The translations under genes were made by a program, and so were the position numbers. The notes under the pieces were generated by a model. It worked only from the letters and a program-made list of their open reading frames with translations, was not told where the DNA came from and did not search any database. Below, piece by piece: positions 24,837 to 31,626 of a stretch of 64,000 bases of DNA. The stretch comes from Streptomyces sp. Tu 3180 (GTDB lineage: Bacteria > Actinomycetota > Actinomycetes > Streptomycetales > Streptomycetaceae). The stretch is taken from positions 496,001 to 560,000 of the forward strand of contig NZ_WOXS01000002.1 of assembly GCF_009852415.1 (NCBI RefSeq), written 5' to 3'. The stretch's first letter is position 1; every line of letters begins with the position of its first letter.

Positions 24837-26110
24837 CCGCGACGCCCGCCGCCCCCGGCGCGACAGCGCCCCCGCACCGGGTGAGCCGGCGCAACACCTG
24901 GCTGCTGACGGTCTTCACCGCCGTCACCAACCTCGCCGACGGCGTGACGAAGCTGGTCATCCCGCTGATGGCCGCCCGCGTCACCGACTCGCCCCTGGCG
25001 GTCTCCGCCGTCGCCCTGTCCCTGACCCTGCCGTGGCTGCTGACCTCGCTGCACGTCGGCGTCCTCGTCGACCGCTTCGACCGGCGGCTGCTGCTGTGGC
25101 TCGCGGACGGGGCGCGGGCCCTGGCGGTGCTCGTCCTGATGGCCGCGGCGTCCGGGGGCGGCGCGGGCGTCGCCCTGTTGTTCGCCTGCGGCCTGGTGCT
25201 CGGCGTCGCCGAGGTGGTGGCGCTCACCGCCGCGGCGTCCCTGGTGCCGGCCGCCGTGACGGGCCCCGGCCGGGAGCGGGCCAACGCGTGGATGGCGGGC
25301 GCGGAGACCGTCTGCAACCAGTTCGCCGGGCCCCTGGTCGGCGCGGCGCTGCTGGCCGCGGGCACGGCGGCGGCGCTCGGCACGACGGCCGTCACCTATG
25401 TGCTGGGCACGCTGGTCCTGCTCCCGCTCGTCCCCCTCGCGGGCCGGTTCCGGGCCGAGGCCGGCCGGGGCGGCACGGTGCGCTCGGTGCACGGCGACAT
25501 CCGGGCGGGTCTCGCCTTCCTGTGGGGCAACCGGGTGCTGCGGACCATGGCGCTCACGCTGACCGTGATGTGCGCCTGCTGGGGTGCCTGGATGGCGTTG
25601 ATCCCGCTGGCCGCCACCCGTTCCATGGGCGCCGACGACGGCCGGTACGGGGTGCTGATGAGCGCCCTGGGCCTGGGCGGCGTGGTCGGCGCGGTGACCG
25701 TCGGCCTCGTCAACCGGCTGCTGGGCCGCAAGGGGGCGATGTTCGCCGACCTGCTCGGCACCCTGGTCCTGGTCGCCACGCCGTGGCTGACGTCGTCGCT
25801 GGTGCTCAACACGGTGGCGGCCTTCCTGGGCGGCATGGGCGGCGTCCTGTGGTCGGTCAACTCCCGGACCATCGGGCAGTCGCTGGTGCCCGACGCGCTC
25901 CTGGGCCGGTACACCGCCGCGCTGCGCATGTTCAGCTGGGGCGCGCTGCCGCTGGGCTCGGCCCTGGCGGGCGCGCTCGCCCAGGCGGCCGGCCTGTCCG
26001 CCGCCTTCGCGGTGTTCGCGGTGGCGGCGGCCGTCATCATCGTCCCGTTCCTGCGGTGGATGCCCGCCGGGGCACTGACCGCGGAACCGACACCCGAAGC
26101 GAAGGACTGA
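24833..26110 (+). CDS. MFS transporter (EntS-like exporter)
   Basis: The protein has 425 residues and about 12 hydrophobic membrane segments, with the cytoplasmic motif VGVLVDRFDRRLL after the second segment as in the MFS_3/EntS group. It is likely the efflux pump for the product of the operon, giving export and self-protection. ATG 24833 overlaps the flavin reductase stop, and the thioesterase gene starts three bases after its stop. The substrate cannot be read from sequence. Confidence 0.82.
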   Translation: MTATPAAPGATAPPHRVSRRNTWLLTVFTAVTNLADGVTKLVIPLMAARVTDSPLAVSAVALSLTLPWLLTSLHVGVLVDRFDRRLLLWLADGARALAVLVLMAAASGGGAGVALLFACGLVLGVAEVVALTAAASLVPAAVTGPGRERANAWMAGAETVCNQFAGPLVGAALLAAGTAAALGTTAVTYVLGTLVLLPLVPLAGRFRAEAGRGGTVRSVHGDIRAGLAFLWGNRVLRTMALTLTVMCACWGAWMALIPLAATRSMGADDGRYGVLMSALGLGGVVGAVTVGLVNRLLGRKGAMFADLLGTLVLVATPWLTSSLVLNTVAAFLGGMGGVLWSVNSRTIGQSLVPDALLGRYTAALRMFSWGALPLGSALAGALAQAAGLSAAFAVFAVAAAVIIVPFLRWMPAGALTAEPTPEAKD

Positions 26111-26112
26111 CC

Positions 26113-26886
26113 ATGAGTGTGCACACCGACGCAGAACCCGGCCGGGGCCTGTGGCTGCGCCGCTACGTCCCCGCCCCGGCACCGCTGCCGGCGACCCTCG
26201 TCTGCCTGCCGCACGCGGGCGGGGCGCCGACGTTCTTCCGCCCGTGGGCGGAGCGGCTGGCCGGTTCCCTCGACGTCGTCCCGGTGTGCTACCCGGGGCG
26301 CCAGGACCGCTTCGCCGAGCCGTGCGTCACGCGCATGCAGGTGCTGGCCGAGGAGGTCGCCGCCGCACTGCTGCCGCTGACGGACCGGCCGCTGGCCCTG
26401 TTCGGGCACAGCATGGGGGCGGCCCTGGGCTACGAGGTGGCGCGGCTGCTGCGCCGGGCGCACGGCAGGGACGTCGCCCACCTCTTCGTGTCGGGCATGG
26501 TGCCGCCGCACCTGGTGCCGCCGGGGCGCCGCCACCTGGACGGGGACGAGGCGCTGGTCGCCGACGTCCTGGAACAGGGCGGCACGGACGCGGCGATGCT
26601 GGCCGACGAGGAGTTCCGCGCCTTCCTCCTGCCGGCCATCCGCGGGGACTACCGGCTGATGGAGACCTACACGTTCACCGGCGCCGAGCGCGCCCTGAAC
26701 ACCCCGATCACCGTCTACTACGGACGGCAGGACAAGGACGTCTCCGCCGAGGCGGCCGGTGAGTGGGCGCGGCACACCACCGGGCCGACCGAGGTCCTCG
26801 ACTTCCCCGGCGGGCACTTCTACCTCCAGGACGTGCTGGACACGCTGGTGGCGGACGTGGAGCGGCGGGTCCTCGCGTCGGTGTGA
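26113..26886 (+). CDS. Type II thioesterase (external, alpha/beta hydrolase)
   Basis: The protein has 257 residues. The nucleophile Ser100 lies in GHSMG, Asp in GRQDKDV and His in GGHFYL complete the triad, and the opening CLPHAGGAPTFFRPW is characteristic of editing thioesterases of NRPS/PKS systems. It likely removes wrong or stalled groups from the carriers. No integrated thioesterase domain occurs in the NRPS, so a releasing role is also possible. It is the last gene of the plus-strand operon, and a GC-rich 32-bp gap separates it from the convergent SARP. Confidence 0.85.
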   Translation: MSVHTDAEPGRGLWLRRYVPAPAPLPATLVCLPHAGGAPTFFRPWAERLAGSLDVVPVCYPGRQDRFAEPCVTRMQVLAEEVAAALLPLTDRPLALFGHSMGAALGYEVARLLRRAHGRDVAHLFVSGMVPPHLVPPGRRHLDGDEALVADVLEQGGTDAAMLADEEFRAFLLPAIRGDYRLMETYTFTGAERALNTPITVYYGRQDKDVSAEAAGEWARHTTGPTEVLDFPGGHFYLQDVLDTLVADVERRVLASV

Positions 26887-26918
26887 CGGACCCGGGCGCG
26901 GGCCCCGGCCGGCCGCGT

Positions 26919-27761
26919 TCAGCCCGCGCTGAGCAGGCGCGAGCCGAGCGGGGACGAGAGCCGGCCGACCGGGCCGGGGCCGGGCGCGGTGAGTTCGGGG
27001 CTCTCCGCGAGGACGGCCGCGTGCAGTTCGCGGAGCCGGGGCGACGGCTCGATGCCGATCTGCGTCACCAGGCGGTCGCGCAGCCCGCGGTACGCCTCCA
27101 GGCACTGGGCCACCCGGCCGGACCGGTAGAGGGCGATCATGTACTGGGCGTGCAGGTTCTCGTGGGTGGGGAAGTACACCGTCAGACTGCGCAGTTCGGG
27201 CAGCAGTTCGTGGTGCAGGCCGAGGCGCAGCTCCGCCTCCACGCACTTCTCCAGCAGGGTGACGCGCCGCTCCTCCAAGGCGGTGACGTGGGCCTGGATG
27301 CGCGGACCCGCCGGGGTGTCCCCGAGCACCGGGCCGCGCCACAGGCTCAGGGCGTCGCGCAGCGCGAACGACAGCTTGCGGTCGTCACGGACCAGTTCCG
27401 CCTGCCGGGCGACGCGCAGCCGGTGCTCCAGGTCGTGCAGGTCCAGGCCGCTCTCCCCGAGCCGGAGCGCGTAACCGCCGGGCTCGGTGACCAGGATCCG
27501 CTTGGCGGCGCGCAGCGAGCCCGCCGACGGCACGGCCGCGAGGGCCTGGCGCAGGTGCAGCACCCGGGTGTGCAGGCTCTGCACGGCGGTGGGCGGCATC
27601 TCCTCGGGCCACAGTTCCTCCCGGCAGGTGTCCTGCGGCACGGGCTGGCCGCCGTGGAGCAGGAGCAGCGCGAGGAGACTGCGGGTTTTCGGCGCCGTGG
27701 GCAGGGCCCGGAGGTCGCCGCCGTCGCGCAGCGTGAGCGGTCCAAGGACGGTGAACTTCAT
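26919..27761 (-). CDS. SARP-family transcriptional activator
   Basis: The protein has 280 residues. An N-terminal OmpR-like winged helix (about 1-95: MKFTVLGPLTL...CREELWPEEMPPTA) is followed by a bacterial transcriptional activator domain (about 100-250: GYALRL...YRGLRDRL...IGIEPSPRLRELH). There is no ATPase domain, so it belongs to the small SARPs that activate antibiotic clusters by binding direct heptamer repeats near -35. ATG 27761 is preceded by AAAGGTGG; the open frame to 27821 is not needed. It is convergent with the long operon and likely controls it and the divergent 3-methylaspartate operon. Confidence 0.88.
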   Translation of the reverse strand: MKFTVLGPLTLRDGGDLRALPTAPKTRSLLALLLLHGGQPVPQDTCREELWPEEMPPTAVQSLHTRVLHLRQALAAVPSAGSLRAAKRILVTEPGGYALRLGESGLDLHDLEHRLRVARQAELVRDDRKLSFALRDALSLWRGPVLGDTPAGPRIQAHVTALEERRVTLLEKCVEAELRLGLHHELLPELRSLTVYFPTHENLHAQYMIALYRSGRVAQCLEAYRGLRDRLVTQIGIEPSPRLRELHAAVLAESPELTAPGPGPVGRLSSPLGSRLLSAG

Positions 27762-27860
27762 ACGACCCACCTTTCGTGACGACAGAGATCGTCCTCGGCG
27801 GACGGGCCGGAGGGAAGTCACGGATTCGCGGTCCCCGCGCGGGGCGGGCCGGGCCCGCGG

Positions 27861-28391
27861 TCACCAGGAGGCGGCGTGCAGCGAGATCACCTGGAGGAGG
27901 CACGGGGCGTGCACCCCGCCGAGGGCGTAGGTCAGTCCGCCGGGCACGTAGAGCGCCTCGCCGACCCGCAGACGCAGGTTCAGGTCCCGGGGGGAGGCGG
28001 CGGGGTCCGCGCCACGCGGTTCCAGTTCCACCCGGCAGTCGCACCCGCCCTGCACGGGCAGCAGCACCAGATCGGTGGCGGCCCTGTTGTCCGGGCGTTC
28101 CTCGCCGGCCAGCAGCAGGACGAGCGACCTGCGCACCTCGCAGCCCAGCAGCCGGCCCAGTTCCTCGGCCACTCCCCCGGGGCAGCCGGGCGGCATCGGC
28201 GGCGTGGTGGCCGTCGCGGTCCCGGCGATCACTTGCGCGAAGTCGGCCAGGGAGGGCTCGGCCGCGAGGGCCTCCAGACCGTCCGGCCAGACGAGGGCCG
28301 GGCCGCGGTCGCGGTGGACCGACAGGCACAGCGCCAGATCCCGTGCGAACACGTCCAGGGCAGTTCTGCTGACGACCGGAGCCGATTCCAT
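27861..28391 (-). CDS. Cupin-fold hypothetical protein, metal ligands apparently missing
   Basis: The protein has 176 residues from ATG 28391 (MESAPVV); the frame is open to 28532 but that extension looks non-coding. The C-terminal part DLNLRLRVGEALYVPGGLTYAL...LLQVISLH resembles the double-stranded beta-helix of JmjC-like cupins. In such enzymes this position usually has a His after PxG and an HxD pair earlier; here Thr stands after PGG and CDC replaces HxD. It is therefore probably non-catalytic or a regulator/binding protein. It sits 99 bp upstream of and codirectional with the SARP. The assignment is tentative. Confidence 0.4.
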   Translation of the reverse strand: MESAPVVSRTALDVFARDLALCLSVHRDRGPALVWPDGLEALAAEPSLADFAQVIAGTATATTPPMPPGCPGGVAEELGRLLGCEVRRSLVLLLAGEERPDNRAATDLVLLPVQGGCDCRVELEPRGADPAASPRDLNLRLRVGEALYVPGGLTYALGGVHAPCLLQVISLHAASW

Positions 28392-28738
28392 GTCCACGTC
28401 CTGCTTCCCCCATTGTCGCGCCTCTCCGACGGCGAGCGGTACGACCACGACGAAGCCCTCCTGGAAGCAAGCCGACGACGTTGCGGCGGGGTGGCCTTCG
28501 GACGGGCCACCGGTGGACCGGGGCGTGCTCACGTCGTCGCCCGGGGGCGTACGGCGCGTCCGGGGAAGGAGGATCTGCTCATCCCCTCCGGCACGTGGCC
28601 GCAGCCGTGTGCGGGCCCTGGCTCCGGCACGTCGGTGTGGCGTGCTCGAGACTCTGCAAGCTGAGGGCGCGTCGCGGTAGTCCCGGGCTTACGGTACCCA
28701 GATGAGGGGCGGGCGGCGAGACCGGTACGCGTATGTCC
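28392..28738. other. Intergenic region without recognisable gene
   Basis: This 347-bp gap between the cupin-like gene start and the end of the next minus-strand regulator must contain the promoter of the cupin-like gene. No terminator hairpin, repeat or convincing -35/-10 pair was found. Open frames here have no ribosome-binding site and unbiased composition. Confidence 0.4.
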
Positions 28739-29833
28739 TCAGCTGTTCTCCGAGCCGGGCTCCACGAAGTCGACGAGACCGCTGCGGGCGGCCAGGAAAC
28801 CCGCCTGGAACCGGCTCTCCGCCCCGAGTGTCTCCATGATGTCCGCGATGTGCTTGCGCGCCGTGCGCAGCGACATGCCCGTGCGGCGGGCGATGGTCTC
28901 GTCCTTGAGCCCCGCGGCGAGGAGCCGCACGATGGTCCGGTCGACGTCCTTGGCGACGGCTTCGAGTCCGTCGACGGCGGCGTCGGAGAACGGCTCGGCG
29001 AGGGACCACGTCTGTTCGAAGATCTCGCTCAGGTAGTGCACCAGGGACGGCTCGCGCACCACCACGGCGCCCTCGGAGTCGCCGTGTTCGGGCACGAAGG
29101 CGATCTTGCGGTCGAAGACGATGAGTCGGCCGAACAGCTGGTGGGCGGTGCGGTACTCGGCACCGAGCGCCGACAGCGTGGCGACGTACGCCTGGCTCGG
29201 GCCGTTGAAGCGTGCGGTGTGGTGGTAGAGGGTGCGCATGCGCACGCCGCGGGCGAGTAAGGCGGAGTCCCGGCCGAGTGCCTCCTGGAGGACCGCGGGG
29301 TCCCGTCGGCCGCCGGGCTGGCTGGTCAGCATCTCCTCGGCGCACTCGGCGGAGGCACGGTTGAGGGCGGCCCGCACCTCCTCCACGCGCGGCACGATCT
29401 CCACGTCGGCGGAGGCGTGGCTGAGGCTGTCCATGTAGTGTCCGCGCAGATCGGAGAACTGCTCGCGGATGCGGTGCAGTTCGGCCTGCTGGGTGCGGAT
29501 CGCGGCTTCCAGGCGGCCGGTGACGACGACGCCGACCAGGTCCGGGTCGACCGGTCGCAGCCGGGTGGGGTCCTCCGCGTCCGCCTTGAGCAGTCCCATG
29601 CCGGTGAGGGACAGCAGGGCGGCGTCTATCTCCTCGCGGTCCAGGCCCAGTTCACGCGCGGCGCGGTCCGGTTCGAGGCGCTGGTTGCGGGCTATCCAGC
29701 GGTAAAGGGTCGCTTCCCGTTCACTCGGTCGCATCGGCGGGTCGATTGAGTGGTTTTCGTCCAGTATGGGCACTTCTGATCCCTCTTCGTCTTGCTGCCG
29801 GACAACTTGGTGAGCACCGTCATCGGTGGTCAT
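28739..29833 (-). CDS. LuxR/TrmB-type transcriptional regulator with a TTA codon
   Basis: The protein has 364 residues from ATG 29833; GTG 29854 is an alternative. The N-terminal region (about 35-100: REATLYRWIARNQRL...LGLDREEIDAALLSLTGMGLL) looks like a winged helix of TrmB type. A sensing middle domain follows, and the C-terminus holds a LuxR helix-turn-helix (VRLLAAGLKDETIARRTGMSLRTARKHIADIMETL). A TTA leucine codon occurs in DSALLARG at 29258-29260 (complement), so full translation should need the bldA tRNA and be delayed to the developmental phase. It is divergent from a tiny secreted-peptide gene 86 bp away, an arrangement that suggests a peptide-regulator pair. Confidence 0.78.
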   Translation of the reverse strand: MTTDDGAHQVVRQQDEEGSEVPILDENHSIDPPMRPSEREATLYRWIARNQRLEPDRAARELGLDREEIDAALLSLTGMGLLKADAEDPTRLRPVDPDLVGVVVTGRLEAAIRTQQAELHRIREQFSDLRGHYMDSLSHASADVEIVPRVEEVRAALNRASAECAEEMLTSQPGGRRDPAVLQEALGRDSALLARGVRMRTLYHHTARFNGPSQAYVATLSALGAEYRTAHQLFGRLIVFDRKIAFVPEHGDSEGAVVVREPSLVHYLSEIFEQTWSLAEPFSDAAVDGLEAVAKDVDRTIVRLLAAGLKDETIARRTGMSLRTARKHIADIMETLGAESRFQAGFLAARSGLVDFVEPGSENS

Positions 29834-29919
29834 GGACCCGCTCACACAACACACTTGAAGTCCCGGAGATCAGCGGAACGACCCCGCCGACTCCCTGATA
29901 CCGCGCTAGGAGTGCCTCG

Positions 29920-30141
29920 ATGAAACCGGTTCGTCCCCACCTCGCCATCGCCGCCCCACTGGCTGCGGTCCTCGCAGTCGGGCTCTTCGGAGTGCACGCC
30001 TCCTGCGCACCGGCGGACTCCCCGGCCCTCACGACGGCGGCCTCGGCCGCCCCGACCGACGGGGACAGCGGGTGGGGCCGCTCGGCGACCGCCACGGCAG
30101 CGGTCACGGCCGACGACGACAACGACAGCGGCTGGGGCTGA
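29920..30141 (+). CDS. Small secreted peptide precursor with two DSGWG motifs
   Basis: The protein has 73 residues. MKPVRPHLAIAAPLAAVLAVGLFG forms an n/h-region of a signal peptide, with a possible cleavage after SCA near residue 30. The remaining ~43 residues are Ala/Thr/Asp-rich and contain two copies of an acidic motif: TDGDSGWG in the middle and DNDSGWG as the exact C-terminus. A single Cys precedes the predicted cleavage site. The ribosome-binding site TAGGAGTG stands before ATG 29920. It is divergent from the LuxR/TrmB regulator. It could be processed to short peptides that signal to that regulator. No modification enzymes of a RiPP type are nearby. Confidence 0.6.
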   Translation: MKPVRPHLAIAAPLAAVLAVGLFGVHASCAPADSPALTTAASAAPTDGDSGWGRSATATAAVTADDDNDSGWG

Positions 30142-30389
30142 TCCGGCGCGGGGCCCTCGGCCGGCCTCCGCGCCCGCGGCACCGCCGTGCCGCCGCGGAC
30201 GCGCCGAGCACGCGCTGTTCGTACTCGAGCCGTGCCTCACGCGAGTCAGTGCGCACCCCCGCTTGTCCTCCACAAGACATCCACACCTTAACCCGGGTCG
30301 GAAGCTTGCCGGTTGATTCAGCCGTCCCGCGCCCGCACCGGCGCGCACCATCGCGCCGCGCAGCCTCGTCCCCCCACGAAAGGCTCCCC
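30142..30389 (+). promoter_or_regulatory. Promoter region of the small LuxR-type gene, with inverted repeat
   Basis: The gap between the peptide gene and the stand-alone LuxR gene contains CTTGT (30262-30266) and ACAAG (30272-30276) separated by 5 bp, a typical dyad operator size. TTAACC downstream (about 30288) could be part of a -10 element. The first ~100 bp are GC-rich without features. Confidence 0.3.
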
Positions 30390-30632
30390 GTGAGTCCCAT
30401 CGCCGTCGAGGTCCTGGACACCCTCAGCGACCGCGAACGCCAAGTATTGTCCTACCTGGCCCAGGGATACACCTACATCTCCATCGCCCGGAGGCTCAAT
30501 CTGAGCCCGCACACCGTGGACACGTACCTGCGCAGGATCCGCGGGAAGACGGGAGCCAGCAACCGGGCGCACCTGATGATCCTCGCCCTCGAGGTCTCCC
30601 GCAGAGCGGGCCTCGACCTGCTGCAGAGGTGA
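30390..30632 (+). CDS. Stand-alone LuxR-type helix-turn-helix protein
   Basis: The protein has 80 residues and is nearly nothing but a GerE/LuxR DNA-binding domain: LSDRERQVLSYLAQGYTYISIARRL (first part) and LSPHTVDTYLRRIRGKTGASNRAHL. No receiver or sensor domain is present. GTG 30390 has GAAAGG upstream; earlier in-frame codons reach 30072 but lie in the non-coding gap. It may be an autonomous regulator like the small GerE-type proteins of Streptomyces, or act by competing with the full-length LuxR/TrmB and LAL regulators for sites. Confidence 0.7.
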   Translation: MSPIAVEVLDTLSDRERQVLSYLAQGYTYISIARRLNLSPHTVDTYLRRIRGKTGASNRAHLMILALEVSRRAGLDLLQR

Positions 30633-30805
30633 GACGGCGGCGGTGGGCCCGCACCCGGTCACCGGGGTCCGCACCCGCCTCCGCACGGGTGCCGCGCGGG
30701 GCCCGGCCGGCCGGGGACGGCCGTCACCTGCGGGGCTGACGCCGGACGGCCCCGCGGATCGGTCGGGGCGAGGACCGCGTCATGACCGGACGGCGGCGAC
30801 GCGGG

Positions 30806-31426
30806 CTATCGCGTTCCGGCGGTCAGCCGCTCCAGTGCGGGGATGACCGCGCGCAGGTCGTCGCCGTCCACGGTCGTGTCCGCCAGGGCGCGGACGTCGT
30901 CCGGGGCGTTGAAGGCGATGCCGATGCCCACCACCTCGAAGAGCGGACCGTCGGCGGGGCACGCCCCGACGGCGGCGCAGTCGGCGAGGGACACACCGAG
31001 TTCGTCGGCCCGTCGGACCGCGAAGTCCCGTGGGGCCGTCGCCCTCGACGGTTCGGCCACGCGGCCGGTGAACCGGCCTTCCCTGGTCTCCAGGGGCCGG
31101 CCCGAGTACGAGTGGAAGCCGAACCGGTCGGCCAGGTGAGCCGCTATCGGCGCCCAGGTGAGGGACGAGGCGACCGGCACCAGTCCGCTGCGCCGGCACC
31201 AGTCGGTGGTCTCCCGGACGCCGGGCAGCGGCGTGAACTCCTCCAGTCCGACGCGCAGGGCGTCCTCGGACACCCCGGCCCAGCGGGCGGCGTCGGGGCG
31301 CGCGTCGTCCGGCCCGGCCGCGGTCGCGCGCAGGCCGAGACACTCCTCCACCGCGTGGGTGAGGGTCCTTCCCCGCACCAGGACGCAGTCCACGGAGAAG
31401 AAGACGACTCCGATGTGATCGGCCAT
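30806..31426 (-). CDS. HAD-superfamily (SerB-like) protein lacking the nucleophilic aspartate
   Basis: The protein has 206 residues from ATG 31426; GTG 31432 adds two. The overall order is that of phosphoserine-phosphatase-like HAD proteins: motif I at residues 9-16 (FFSVDCVL), cap region, PLPGVRETTDW, motif II SSLTW, and a motif IV-like GACPADGPLFEVVGIGIAFNAPDD. The first Asp of the DxD nucleophile pair is Ser11, and the usual GDGxND acidic cluster is altered. It is therefore probably not an ordinary phosphatase and may bind a phosphorylated ligand. It lies 200 bp downstream of, and codirectional with, the first BAHD acyltransferase. Confidence 0.6.
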   Translation of the reverse strand: MADHIGVVFFSVDCVLVRGRTLTHAVEECLGLRATAAGPDDARPDAARWAGVSEDALRVGLEEFTPLPGVRETTDWCRRSGLVPVASSLTWAPIAAHLADRFGFHSYSGRPLETREGRFTGRVAEPSRATAPRDFAVRRADELGVSLADCAAVGACPADGPLFEVVGIGIAFNAPDDVRALADTTVDGDDLRAVIPALERLTAGTR

Positions 31427-31626
31427 GAACACAATTCAACTATGCCATCGTCGGGGTGTCCTCCGCGAAAATGTGCACCACAGCTCCTCAAAGCATGCAC
31501 GGACGGACAGGACCGCTTCTCCGGCCGGGACCCGTGCGAGGTGGACCGCTCGGCGGCGGACGCGACGCGCCGGGTCGCCGGGAACGTCGGGGCGCGGTTC
31601 CCTCAGGTCCGGGGCCTGCGTGCCGT

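Noticed and set aside
3136..26886. Assigning the amino-acid region directly to vicenistatin or another named macrolactam
   Set aside because: VinK- and VinJ-type genes are missing and many extra enzymes are present. Only the precursor steps correspond.
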